From the NCBI GenBank assembly GCA_029531795.1, contig JAPEIS010000007.1, forward strand, positions 434,001 to 498,000: a stretch of DNA of 64,000 bases. Direction: 5' to 3'. This DNA is from Sclerotinia nivalis. Taxonomy: Eukaryota; Ascomycota; Leotiomycetes; Helotiales; Sclerotiniaceae. A model generated the notes under the pieces. It had not been told where the DNA came from. It was given only the letters and a program-made list of their open reading frames with translations, and ran no database searches. The position numbers and the translations under genes are program-made. This document shows, piece after piece, positions 50,401 through 62,854 of this stretch (positions within the stretch are counted from its first letter, which is position 1; each line of letters begins with the position of its first letter).

Positions 50401-52739
50401 AATTCTCTATTTGGAATCAGAATCTTTGTGATACTGAGTATTATAATAAAAATTCTGGTAAAGCATTTGTTGCTGATAATGATTCTATGAATTTCGATAT
50501 AATGAAATAAAAAGGATAATAGAAAAAAGGTTTGCAAAATAAGAAAAAGAAGTTTAATCCTACAGTTTTTTATAATTGTTATAGTAAAATCGGCTACCTT
50601 TAGATTGATTATTATACTATTTATAATATCAATAATAATCTTCTTTCTAATAAACAAACTTCTATTAATATCTTTTCCAATTACAATATTATTATTTTAA
50701 CTAATCCAGCCCTCAATCAATATATTACTATTCCGGCTTTTCGAAGTATCAATAGATTTAATAATAATCGTAATAGATTTCGAGGAGGATATATTGGTAA
50801 TTGGGTACAAAGCCAATAGCATTTGAATCAGGTATAATGGTAAGGTTATATCGAGTTAAAGGAAGTTGTCTTTATATTCAATTCAATCAAGGAAAGTTCC
50901 GAATAGAGAAAAGATTAATTTCTACGAAAAATCGTTCGTGGAGGAATATTAAAGGCAAGAAGGTAAATCGAGGAATGGATAGAGATAAGCTATTGCAGTT
51001 TAATTCTATGAATAATAAATCTCTATTCGTTAAAATTATTATATTCCTTGTGTATGAAAATCCTTTTATTGTTACAAATTTTATTGATAGTAAATGTTTT
51101 GAAGAAACCTTTACTGATCATTCTTTTGTTTTTAAATATAATATTGAAATACAATTTTTATTTTATCTTTGCGAACTCCGATTTATCGATGGAAAGATCG
51201 CTAACAGAATTACAAAATATTTTGTAATAGAAATCGTTATGGAGGATTATTATAAGTATTGATTCTTTTATATTATCCAGTTTTCATCAAAAACATTGTT
51301 AATCTTTGATTTATTATAATTACAGCATTACAATTCTACTATCAATTGGATGGAGATGAGTTTAATATTCTTTTCAAACTACTATATTTCCAATTGTTTG
51401 GTGTATCATGATTTAGAGTCAATTATTGTATCAACGATTTCATTTTCGATTAAGGAATAAGAGGATCTAGCAAAAGTTATTTCACAATAGATCGTTGATG
51501 TTATTGAATCTTTAAATAAATTCTTTATCGATCTTGATATAAAAGTTAAATATATAGTTTATAAATACTGCTCTTTATATATCAAGGATTGTTTAAAGGA
51601 CGATATCGATTGTTCATCTATTCAAACGTTTTCTACTTTTAAAAGAACTTTTTATAAAAAACCTTTTATTGAAAAGATATCAGATAAAGGTTATATATTA
51701 CAATCTAACGATTCTTCTATTGATTTCGAATTTCAACAGGGTTTGATGTTTGGTATGAATCATTATCGAACAAAGCACTACAGAGAACCAAATAATCAAA
51801 TACAAATGATTCCCAATTGTTTATATCCAAAATCGATTTTAAAGATTGCAAATCGGTGTCGATCTATTCACAATCCAAAAAACTGTTTACCTTTATTTTC
51901 TATTGAGGAATTCCCTATGCTTATTTACAAAGATACAAATCCAAATATGGATGATATTTATTGATTGCAAGTTTCTAACTTTATTTCATTTTGTCAATAA
52001 GATAACATTCGGGTTATTCGATTGATATAAGATGAATTGAATGTTACACAAAAAACTGTTAAGTAAGATCATCTGCGATAGGTTATATTATCCTTGATAT
52101 TCACAGAAGGGGATTTTCGATTGATTTTATAAGGGCAAGGTAATATAACAAAGATGCTTTTTAGAACCTTATTGCAATTTTATGATTTTATATACGATTG
52201 TTATAAACCGTTTTATTTGCAAAAAATCTCTGAGGTTAATATCGACAAATTCTTAATTGGCAAATTTTTCCTTAGTGATGATCAAATACGATAAAGGTTT
52301 TTTATATGGTTATAAGATAAACTTTCTGTTTTCTTTTTACGTTATGTAGATAAGTTGTTTTTTTGTCGAATCTGGAATTACAAAATTGAATTGATGTTCG
52401 GTAAAGAGCTATTTTATTTCAAAAATTGTTTTTTATTGTTAATGAAGTTGATAGTGGTGTGTAAATGGTTTGATGATAATCTTTTTAAGAGGTTTATTCG
52501 GGAATCGAGATTGTAGTGTGTTTCTTCTTTGTTATTGACTACTAAACTAGAAGGGGGGGTCTGTATTTGTTAAGATTATTGAGGATTAAATAATATTATT
52601 ATAAAGAATTGTTATCTATTATTTATTGTTTGTGAAATGCTGGATACTTTTTGCAATGCAAAAATTTATATTAAGTTTGATATCATTGTAGTGTTTAATA
52701 AATTGTGAATCGCCGAAGAAAATAAATGGAAAACTGTAT

Positions 52740-55420
52740 TCATTATTCGTTTTGGTCTTTTTGAATCTCTGGTTATATCTTTCGATTTCTGTAATGTGTT
52801 TGCATTGTTCCAATATTATATCAATCATACGCTTTTCGACGAGTTGGATAAGTATTGCATTGTATATCTCGATAACGTTCTAATTTACTTTGATAATCCT
52901 GTAAAGCATAAAAAGCATATCCGCCAAATAATTCAAAAGTTAATGGATGCTGGATTACAGATTGATATTAATAAATACAAATTCGAAATTATAAAGATAA
53001 AGTATTTGGATTTTATTATTATAACCGAAGACATCGAAATGGATCAAGAAAAGGTTACGGCTATTATATCTTGGGAATTGCTTTTATATGTAAAGGATTT
53101 ATAACGATTTCTTGGTTTTGCCAATTTTTATCGATGTTTTATAAAAGATTTTTCAAAGATTTGTTGCTTTTTCAACGATTTGTTGCTTTTTCAACGATCT
53201 CTTGCAGAAGAATATTATATAGGATTGGATTGTAGATCATACAAAGGCTTTTGATGTTTTAAAAAGAGCTTTCACAATAGTACCAATTTTGGTATACTTT
53301 GATTATAGGTAGAAAACTGTTTTGGAAATCGATGCTTCCGATTGGGCTTCAGAAGGAGTTCTTTTGCAATACGATAATGATAACGTTTTGCATCCAATCG
53401 TTTACTTTTCATTTAAACATACAACAACAGAATACAATTATAAAATCTATGATAAAGAACTATTCGCTATTATTAAGACAATAGAAAAATAACGCCCAGA
53501 ACTCCAAAGCTCACAAGAGAAGTTCGAGATTCTTACTGATCACAAGAACCTCGAATATTTTATAACTACAAAAGCTCTCAATCAACGACAAATACGATAA
53601 TCTGAATTTCTATCTCAATATAATTTCCGTATAGTCTATTGATTAGAAAACAAAGTTATTCAACCAAACACACTAAATAGAAAATATAAAGATCAACTAT
53701 ATCGCTTTAATCTAAACGATGAGTATCTAAAGAATCGAAAACGTATTGTCCTCCCTCAGAACCGTTTTGACAACGATTTTTATAAGGATTTGATTGAATA
53801 TATCAATTTGATATTGATGAAGATAATAATACCATTCCATAATCAATCAATTGATATTTTAATCGATATAATATATATTAAATTCGATATTGTAGATCAA
53901 TTCATCTTTGCTTTTAATAATCCATCGATGATTAAATAATCAAAAGAGTATTATAAGATTCTTCGAATCGTTATACAGGATTGTTCAATTCAAAATAATA
54001 GAATTTACTATCAGGATAAGCTTTGGATTCTACCAGACGATAAGTTCAAATTTCAAATTATCTATCGGATTCATTCTTCTAATTCTACCAACTATCCTAA
54101 TCAAATTAAAACAATCGATCTTGTCTTTAATATATATTAATGGTCTAATATATATTTGGAAATCATATCCTACATGAAGGTCTACAAACTTTGTATTCAT
54201 ATTAAATCGTCTAAATCGGTATCTCCCGGATTTTTGAAATTGCTATCTGTTTCTTTTCATATATAATCTAATATCTCAATCGATTATATTATACTGCTCC
54301 CAAATTATACTCGTTATAATTCTATCTATAAATATATCTTAATAATAGTCTGCAGACTAACCAAAATGAAATATTTCATCAATATATATACATTAATAAT
54401 AGAAAAACTAATCGATATTTTCATTAACTGTATTTATACATTTTATAAGCTTCCAAACAATATCATTTCTGATCGGGGAATATAGTTCGTATTAGAATTC
54501 TGATCACAACTTTTAGAACAATTAGAAGTTATCTTAAAGTACTTTTCAGCTTTTCATCTTTAAACAAATGATCAAACCGAATGTATTAACTCGGTTCTAA
54601 AGCAGTATTTACAAATTTTTATTAACTATTACCAAATCAATTAATTAGATTGACTACCTTTAGCCGAATTTGTATCCAACAATATGATCTTTGAAACAAT
54701 TGATTGTTTGCTTTTTTTCGCCAATTATAGTTTTAATCTGTATCTAGACATTGAGCCTAGTAAACCTTGTCCATCGAATATAACTCTAATACAAAAACGG
54801 AAATTCTTTAAAGGAAATCGGATCACAAATCGTATAGAATATATCTTGAAATAACTTTGCACTTTTGCACAACAAACAATTACTACTTATAAGAACTATA
54901 CTAACTATTATCATTCTGATTCACCTCATTATATAATCAATCAAAAAGTCTACATCAATACCAAAAATATGAAAACCTTACGAAAAACAAAGAAGCTAGA
55001 TAATAAATAGATCAGCTTTTACAAGATTCTCAAAGTTTATCCTTGTACTTATCTTATTCAATTATCTAAGAACATTAAAATCTTTCTTATTTTCCATTAT
55101 TCTCTTTTACTTCCAGTCTATATTAATCCTCACTTCCTGATTCAAACAATGATTAACGAATCAGAATCCCTGACTACACAGAACAGAGTTTTGAAACAGA
55201 ACAACAATGAAAATAAACCTATTCAAAAATGGATATTTAAAGGAGTTTTAGATAATTACAATAAAGATAACTACCATTATTTGATTAAATAAAGATATTA
55301 CACATCAACTTGACAACCGATTAATAACTTAAAGAATAACGAAAAGATTCTTATCGAATATTATCACCTTCACTCAAAAAAACCAGAATTGTCAATTTGG
55401 ATTCTAAAGCACCTTGACAT
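52740..55420 (+). pseudogene. Gypsy pol remnant: RT, RNase H, integrase, chromodomain-like end
   Basis: RT lies near 52740-53110. Its catalytic pair is changed to Asp-Asn (codons at 52871-52876; a GAC-to-AAC type change). A 19-bp tandem duplication at 53158-53195 shifts the frame by one, which matches the frame difference between RT and RNase H. RNase H (about 53300-53650) keeps EIDASDWAS and YDKELFAII. Integrase-like sequence follows with many stops. The C-terminal chromodomain-like piece includes YNKDNYHYLIK and PINNLKN near 55255-55345. Several TGG codons appear as TAG or TGA. The fragment cannot encode an intact polyprotein. Confidence 0.8.
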
Positions 55421-55726
55421 TGCTATATTGAAATTGGAACCACAGAATTTGCAATCGAAATCATATAATGCGATTGCTATACCCACTTTACAAAAATCCA
55501 TTCATATTAAGATTATTTGTTTCACCTAAAGGTATATTATATATTATTACAATTGAAGATATAGCATTTGGATTATTATATATTAAAGAATATAACATTA
55601 TTAAAAGATACCATACATTTTTATTCAGGAACCTAATTGAAAAAAGAGACCTATATTTTTTATTTTTTTATTTTTTATTTTTTAATATTTATTTGAGATC
55701 AAATAGATTTCTTGAAAAAAGAATAC

Positions 55727-55889
55727 TGTTACAGATTCATCTCCCTTCACTTACACATAATCATATATACTTTAGGCATATATACATACACTCACTTCTA
55801 TATAATCAGATCACCTCCTTGACCTTCTTCCTCTCCTCGTAGTACAACTATAGATCAACCCTACATATACCTTTTCCCTCGCCATGATA
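55727..55889 (+). repeat. Gypsy LTR 3 (right outer)
   Basis: 163 bp. It begins TGTTACAGATTCATCTCC, ends CCATGATA, and is followed at once by GTAGT. Confidence 0.8.
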
Positions 55890-55894
55890 GTAGT
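55890..55894 (+). repeat. Gypsy target duplication, right (GTAGT)
   Basis: It matches 47808-47812. Confidence 0.75.
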
Positions 55895-56640
55895 ATATAT
55901 ATCACGGAGAACCATATGATGTCTAATAGCCTGCCGGCTATCATACACTCACTTCTCTATTAGTTTAAAGGCTCTTCTAGATCTTATCAATCCTTACGAT
56001 TGACTAGAAGACTCTAATATACTACCATTCAAAACTTGGCTTAATCAAGACTCCCCTCGAGTCGTGAATCCCGAAGCATTATTATCCTATCTTTTATATA
56101 TAGGACGTTATAATTAAAACAACACAAAACCCCTAGTATGATATGGAAATACGCACGATTTCTAACGCAGAAATAAAATAAATCATCATCCCATCATCTC
56201 CGTCTAACGTTCTTGGCAACGTCCACAGTGCCCTTCTAATCGTGCGGCAACCAAGAAATCTGTAGAAGTATAGCAGCCTTATCATTATAGGAGTATCGCA
56301 ACAACCAAATCAATCTTTTGGTATGAGAAGTATAAACGTCTGCCCATGTCGAGAGTTATTTACTTAGCATTCCGCATCCATTTTTCATCCCCCTCCAATC
56401 CACTAACACGCAACTACATAACCTCCTGTTTCCTTCCACTTTTATTCACTTCCATCTACTCTCCGCATCCACTCTCCGCATCCCTTCCCAAGAAAACCCC
56501 AAATTCCTCCCATATCCTCCCATTTCAAACAATCCTTATAATGCCATCTCTTCGCCATCTTTTCGCCATCTCTCCACCATCTCTCCACCAACTCAAAAAC
56601 CCACAACATATAAAGAAAAATAAAAAGAAAAACAAAAATC
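55895..56640. other. Intergenic, right flank of the retroelement block
   Basis: No gene is supported. Composition returns to normal at about 56150. The C-rich right half (56380-56600) contains CTCCGCATCC short repeats. Confidence 0.4.
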
Positions 56641-56736
56641 AAATCCAAATCCAAATCCAAATCCAAATCCAAATCCAAATCCAAATCCAAATCCAAATCC
56701 AAATCCAAATCCAAATCCAAATCCAAATCCAAATCC
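56641..56736 (+). repeat. (AAATCC)16 hexanucleotide microsatellite
   Basis: Sixteen perfect AAATCC units. Read either way it is open in all frames, giving runs such as Ile-Gln on one strand and Gly-Phe or Asp-Leu on the other. I treat these as repeat artefacts rather than genes. Confidence 0.95.
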
Positions 56737-57284
56737 AAAATAAAAGACAGGCGCGAAAAACCAATAATAATAGATCACAGAAGAGAAGATACAAGATTCA
56801 GGGCAAAAACAGCGCAGTTAAAATTAGCAAAATATGAACTAATAATGAATCATCTGAAATGTTGAGCTGAGGCATTGAAAACCTCAAAACATATCTGGGT
56901 AGACTTTAGTAACAGCGTGATGAGAAACAGAAATTAGATAGAAAGGATATTATTGTTTGTATTGTTGACGATGGCTAAACTGAAGAATAAAATCTCGAAG
57001 ACCAAATCAAGGAATTGGCTCATCAATCGGAGTGTATTTCTAGGAGATGGAATAATGAAGGAGATAACCCAGGACAAGTTCGGCACTCATAGAGCTTGTG
57101 TGTCTGATTGTTATTTGCGGCTTCCCTCAGGGGTTTATTATAGATGGGCTCGGCGACGACGCCAAAATCCCAAAATTGTGGATATCTACCATGTAGTTGT
57201 ATTTACATCATAAACCATGACCATACATCCCAATAGAAAACCATAAGCCACAGAAGTTACTATCGTCCACTTACAGGATTTCCC
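56737..57284. other. 3' flank of the amino-acid permease gene
   Basis: A short open plus frame at 56953-57213 has no family signal and is not called. Nothing else is seen. Confidence 0.4.
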
Positions 57285-59382
57285 CTAACTCCACAAAATA
57301 TTGAGCCGCTTCCACCCAACAATCTCCTCCTGTTCCGGCTCCGGATTATCGTTTGCGATATTGATAAACTTTTGAATTGGAATTTCAGATAATGGAATAA
57401 TCTCAGTACCTTTCTTAAATTTGTAACCGAAGTATAAGGTGAGAACAAGGGGGATGTTAATGTAAGACGAGACGAAAGTTTCCGTGTCCCAACTGGAGGG
57501 GAAAGAATCATTAGTCGGAGTCTCATATATAATCATTTCGTGACGCTGGAAGACTTACTGGTCTTTGATGAAGACGGGGTAACCACCAGTCAAGAGAAGA
57601 ATACTGAACGAGATTAATGCTATCCATGCAGCATATGGTTGAAATGGCCCTTTCCATGGTAAATTTGATCGAGGAATTCCTTGCTTTTTACATCCATAGT
57701 AGAATCGTAGGTATACACCGCAAATGATCATCCAATTAATAAGAGCAGATACAGCAACAAAGTCCTGGAGCCAGCTAAACACAATACTTGCAGAATCCGA
57801 AAGTGTCAGGAAACCGAGACATATGAAAAGACTGAGAAATCCAATCGCAATGTATGGTACATCAAAACGGTTAGTTTGAAGAAAAGCCTTTGGTGAGTGT
57901 CCATGTTGACCGAGTCCATATAACATTCGGGATCCACCAAGCATAGCTACATAATTTAGTCAAGCATTTGATTTTCACCGGAGGGGCACCAACCTGCATT
58001 TCCAGCACTCCATGCACTTGTCAAAACCACGGCATTGATGATTGAAGGGACAACTTTAATTCCTGCATTGTTTGCAGCAATAACGAACGGTGACTGTGCA
58101 GCTGTTCCGGTAGACCTCAAGAGTTCTTTGTCATTTGATGGTACAATCATGCCAACCATGAAAATTGAGAGAACTATGGAGAACTCAATAATTTGGCCTG
58201 AATGTAAATAGGGAGGAATCAGCGTGTACATACCATAAAACAGCATTACTCGAAAGAAAATTCTTTTCGCGGCGATTGGAATATTTCTTCGGGGTGATTG
58301 TGTTTCTGCGGCCGCAAGGGAGAAATTTTCCACGCCTGAATATGCATATACTGCATTCGAGAATGTGGTCCAGAATCCCATGAAATGTCCCAACGCTCCA
58401 GTATATCCTAGGTAATCAACAAATGGTCCGGGGTTGCGCCAATATCGAAAACCATAAGTTTCACCATTTGGTCCTCCGCCACAAGTGATGATCAGTGCCT
58501 AAGAATGTTTAGTAAGGATTGTTAAGAACAGACGACAGAGGCAATCTTACCATTATATTCAAGCCAACAATGAGCACTATTTTTAATATCGCGCATGTAA
58601 ATTCAAGCTCACCATATACCCGAACAAAAAGTAGATTGCTAACGACCAATAAAATCCCGAAGCATATAATCCACACGGCACTGTTGATTTGAACCCAGAA
58701 CTGGATTAAAATGGCGGCAGCAACGAGTTCGGCAGGTATCGTAATAATATTACTGTAGACTTGATTCCAACCGTTCGCAAATGAGAGAGCGGGATCGACA
58801 AAATATTCGGCATGACGTATGATACCTCCACTCAAAGGAACGAGAGCACTGCAATGGCCAATTTTAGCAAGCTTCCATGAAACTCAAGTTTGCCGGAGAA
58901 ACGTACCTTAGTTCTGCTATTGAAAGAACGACGCCGGATACCAGTATTCCCACAAAAGTATATCCTAGCCTAATGGTATAGCTATAGTAAGTGCTGTGCA
59001 ATGATCCCTTCAGCCTAGAAACTTACAACGCTCCGAGTGGACCTGCTCTGGCGATAGCTTTTCCGGAACCTAAGAAAAGACCCTACATAGCTCAGTATCC
59101 GTGGGATTCAGCCGTGATTTATCGTTCTTACTGTCCCAATTGTCCCAGCCAAAGCAATCATCTGAATATGCCTTTGTGCTAAGCCTCGTCTGCCAAATGT
59201 GTTTAGCTAAATGTTTGTGCAAACTGAATACTTGTTCGGTGTTACCTCAACTCTTTAACCTCAGCAAATTCCTTCGGCTCATCATCTTGAGACTGCGACA
59301 ATGTTCCATGAACTGGGCAAATCAATGGCTCATCGCTGGCAGTATTGACATGCCGATTCGACAGGATGTTAATTGAGGACAT
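57285..59382 (-). CDS. Amino-acid permease, fungal YAT family
   Basis: Nine exons on the minus strand, all phase-consistent: 59382-59246, 59189-59132, 59082-59027, 58969-58907, 58848-58551, 58498-58234, 58173-57994, 57946-57559 and 57492-57285. The product is 550 residues. A hydrophilic N-terminus leads to RGLAQRHIQMIALAGTIGTG then LFLGSGKAIARAGPLGAL, the TM1 signature of the yeast amino-acid transporter family. Other conserved blocks are YSGVENFSLAAAETQSPRRN, VGMIVPSNDKELL, SAWSAGNA and SRMLYGLGQHGHSPK. Twelve membrane segments are expected, acting as a proton symporter for amino acids at the plasma membrane. The substrate range cannot be fixed from sequence. The C-terminal TM11-12 and a short polar tail are present, so the gene looks intact. 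Confidence 0.92.
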
Positions 59383-60466
59383 ATTGACTGACCGAGTGTT
59401 GGATGGGTAGTGACACAGAGAAACCTTGAGCTGGACACGTTTTCGAGAAAAAATGAAGGATTCGACGAAATGTAAAAGTCACCCAACTTTTTTTTAGAGA
59501 AAGAAAGTGCGCAGTAGAGTATCTTAAATAAGAAGAAGAGACACCTACCTTTTCTGCCTATCTATCTCCCCAGCTCTTCTCGCAGGAAGGAGCGACTTGG
59601 AGTTGACACCTCTTAGATAGCCGCATCTTATCTCCGCACTCACTGGATGAAGTTATGTTGTGTATCGTGAACTGGTTCTTGTGACTCCCATTTTGATACA
59701 TATGATATATTTTGTATATTATTGATGTGTTCAACGAATATATTTTCATCTGTACTATACTACCCATATGAAGTGACAAACATGGTAGGGTTTAAAATCG
59801 AAATCATACTTATGGTTGCAACAAGAGACGCTTGAGATTATGTTGTATAAATCATTCGATGATCATGAAGTCTTATTAATTGGTTCGTGTGCCAATGTAC
59901 TTGGGTTACAGCAAAAACCTGTTGATAAGGACGTGAAGAAAAGCGCCAAAAATAAGGAGATTTGAGGCATCCTTGTGATTAAATTTCAATCATTCCAATG
60001 GGCAATCTTAAGGACCAAATATCTCCGAATGGTCCCGATCCGGTATAAAAAATCATGAAATTCATAAATATTTTCTATCTCGATCAAAATTTGCTGGAAT
60101 TCCAATGATATCTCTGACTTATTAGTTATTTGATTGATCAGACAAGGATAAACATGGGTTTTGGGATTGGAATCTTCTAAAGATATTCTTATAAAAGGGA
60201 AAAAGAGACCGAAGAAATTATTTTTATGAACAGAATTTACTACAAGATTCGTATTAAATCTATAGATCGAATAAATCTTTGTATAAAATGTTACAAATCA
60301 TCATATAGCTTGAGCAATCTACAGTCATTTGGAAATAGGTTTAATTCCTCGAATCCATTATTATTATGAAAAAACCATGCAAAAAACTACGTAATCCTTT
60401 CCTAGATTTCTATACTATCATATCCCCGCAAAACCAGAAATCCCATATCCATACTTCTCCGGATCC
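59383..60466. other. Upstream region of the permease and 3' flank of the protease-like gene
   Basis: About 1.1 kb of AT-rich non-coding DNA. The left part should contain the permease promoter. No element is recognised. Confidence 0.45.
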
Positions 60467-62283
60467 TTAATAAAACCTCACACTACCACTATCCCAACCC
60501 AAGAAATTCTCTATATCCTTCAGAACAACGCTGACAGGAGTCGCATATGTCACATCGGTCCATCCTCCATGATTCTCTTCCCCACCCCAGATCACAGCAA
60601 TAGGTATAAGAACCGCCACATTATCGTTAGTTGCGATATCAATATCACAGATCAGAGATCCGGAATCACCTGGGGCGGAAACGGCGGATTCGATACCGAT
60701 GTACACATATTCTCGTGAGGGTTCCCGATCGGATTTTTTCTTGGTAGCGAGGATCTCATTAAATCTGCAAAGCTTCCAATCAAATGTTCGACTAGCTGGT
60801 TTGAAATAAATGGTATTGCGCTTGGGTGTTGCTGAGTCTTGTAGGTTCTTGATGTTGAGGAACTCTGATTTCCTCAATACTTGGTATTTTGTGTTGAAGT
60901 CTTCGAGCTGGGTAGTTGAAAAATCGTCGCCTTTGGGCAACTTTTTGAATTTTGTTAAAGGTTTTAGTGGGATTTGGTTATGCTATTTTGAGAGTTAGTC
61001 TATTTGTTCAAGGAGGTGAGTATTCATGGATTGTAATACCTCCTTCTCGGCGTCGGTTGGGGCGAGACCATCAACAGAGAATAGTCCCCAATCAAGAAAT
61101 CCTTCATAATTGGGTATTCTGTGCCATTCCTCTGGAGCAGCATAGATATGACCAACATTTAGGTCATAGTGTGTAGCAATGGACAAATATGAAACCCACT
61201 TCTTTTTATGAGATTCATAATTTTCGATTTTGGTTTTAATCGTTGTAGGATTTGATGATTTCAATAATGCTGGTTCTAAACCTTCAATCATATCTTGGTA
61301 AGAATCGATATTCTCTTGTATTTCCTGTTTAGTTGCTTTGTGATCCATAAGTGCAGGCATACAGACCTTCAATTTCTCATTCTCCTCTTCGTATTTGTAT
61401 GATCCAGAATCTGGATAATTCGACTTTGGAAAAAGTACATGTCGGCAAGTGAGACCGTAGATTTCGTTTTCATGGTAAACAAATCCAGTAAAAGATCCTG
61501 CAGAGATGGATTTTTGATTGCCTATTGAGAAGCCAGGGTATGGATTATCATGGTATAGTCCCTTGAATCTATCTGCAAGCTTCACACTATTATCATCATC
61601 ACTTGAACTTCTGAGCATTGACTCTCGTATTTGACAAACATCAATACAAATCCTAGATAGTAAGTTAATAAGATGATTTGATATAGTGCAAAACGGATTG
61701 GTATAGAAATTGAAGGAAATGCATACTTATCGTGGGTTTCCTGTTGGATCACCTGCTCCATACCTTGTAGGATCTTGATAGCAGCAGCCTCATTATTGGT
61801 GAAGAAGCCTGGTGTTTCAATCAAAAGATGGATAACAATAGGAATGGGATTTGATGATGGGATACCCTTGAAGCCAAGTCGGAAAACATTCATGGTCCAT
61901 TCATACTCATCAGGGATTGAAGAGAGAAGAAAAGCTACAAGTGGTCGTTGAAGTTTGTTGTTGTAAAGCTCACAGAATTGTTGATCTTGAACTGGAAGAA
62001 CGTCCTTTTTAGTTGGAAATGTTGAAAAGGAATTAATACTTAAAACAGTATCTCTTGACTGATTTGTAGCAATAATTTCCTGTGAACTCAGACCATAAAG
62101 ATGACGGTCAACTTCTTTGATAATTTGAGACATGTCTTTCTTTTGAGGAGCATAGGAAAGGGAAGAATCAAGGGAATCTGTACTGAATTCGAGTTTGTTT
62201 TCGTTCCAGGACTGAGATGGGAGATAATAAATAGTAATAGGAGATGTTCTTTTAATCTCCTCCATTGGTAGTAATATACCCAT
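60467..62283 (-). CDS. Trypsin-fold serine protease-like protein
   Basis: Three exons: 62283-61727, 61652-61040 and 60982-60467. Intron 1 has a TTAACTTA-like branch and intron 2 a GACTAAC branch. The product is 561 residues. Residues 1-190 are a separate domain without a known signature. From about residue 190 a chymotrypsin-like fold is suggested: GLTCRHVLFP (candidate catalytic His), FLDWGLFSVD (candidate Asp) and SAPGDSGSLICD (Ser, classic GDSG). No signal peptide is present, so an intracellular protease or a regulator is more likely than a secreted enzyme. Similar fungal proteins are mostly unannotated. A yeast Ssy5-like nutrient-sensing role is conceivable near an amino-acid permease but is only speculation. 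Confidence 0.82.
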
Positions 62284-62608
62284 AATAGCTATTTTTTTTA
62301 GAATGACTAGTATAGTCTATCAGATGATCAGAAGAATTCTCCTGTAGAATAAAGGTTTTTTGAAAGTGTAGTATTGTAGATCAGAAATTGTATACTTGGG
62401 TCTGTTAGTAGGTATCTACATGGAAGGTATCCACTGGAAGGTATCCGTGTGGAAGGTGTCCGGACAGGTAAATACACATTAGATAATGTACAATACAGTA
62501 GGTGATAGTACAATAGATTATGGTAGAATAGGTAATAGTACGGTATTTAACAATCCCTCAGGAAGTTCTTCATTTGTATATTATAGATTTGATATAATAT
62601 ACGGTTAA
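62284..62608. other. Upstream region of the protease-like gene with short repeats
   Basis: It contains an imperfect tandem of TGGAAGGTATCC (three copies, about 62421-62461) and two AGGTRATAGTAC units (about 62499-62540). It must include the promoter of the minus-strand gene. Confidence 0.5.
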
Positions 62609-62854
62609 TATAGTTATACATTACGGAGAGACCCACTTGGGGTATTAAAAGCAAACAGATACCCAAGCCTTCCTTCATCAAAAAGCTCGGGTAGCAATTT
62701 TAGTTCTCCAGAAAGCACTCCCAGTAAGGCAGACTATCTTAAGAACAAACTGGCCATGGAGGAAGTTGCTCAAGAGAAGGTTTCCACAGCTGCTCATATG
62801 ATGATCAACTTCAAGCTCATGGAGTATGTAGACTTCCCATTTCAGAAATTGTGA
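62609..62854 (+). other. Coding-like fragment, unassigned
   Basis: An open frame without a usable 5' ATG runs to a TGA at 62852-62854. It reads as plausible protein (NRYPSLPSSKSSGSNFSSPE, then KADYLKNKLAMEEVAQEK). It may be an exon of a degraded gene or the lost N-terminus of the BTB remnant that follows. No family is recognised. Confidence 0.35.

Larger units (their letters stand above)
47813..55889 (+). mobile_element. Decayed Ty3/gypsy chromovirus with an extra internal LTR-gag segment
   Basis: Outer LTRs of 163 bp each (47813-47975 and 55727-55889) are flanked by GTAGT. A third LTR copy lies inside at about 49133-49295. The segments following LTR1 and LTR2 repeat the same gag region (about 48300-48690 and 49620-50010 align closely), so the order is LTR, partial gag, LTR, gag-pol, LTR. 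pol pieces are readable despite dense stops: RT (about 52740-53110, YLDN in place of the usual YLDD), RNase H (about 53300-53650, EIDASDWAS and [10 protein letters not shown]), integrase (about 53750-54850) and a chromodomain-like end (about 55220-55400). Gene order RT-RNase H-integrase plus chromodomain identifies a chromovirus. The element is not functional as it stands. Strong A/T bias and loss of CA/TG point to RIP. Confidence 0.85.

Noticed and set aside
56346..56837. Open frame containing an Ile-Gln repeat
   Set aside because: Created by the AAATCC microsatellite, which is open in all frames.
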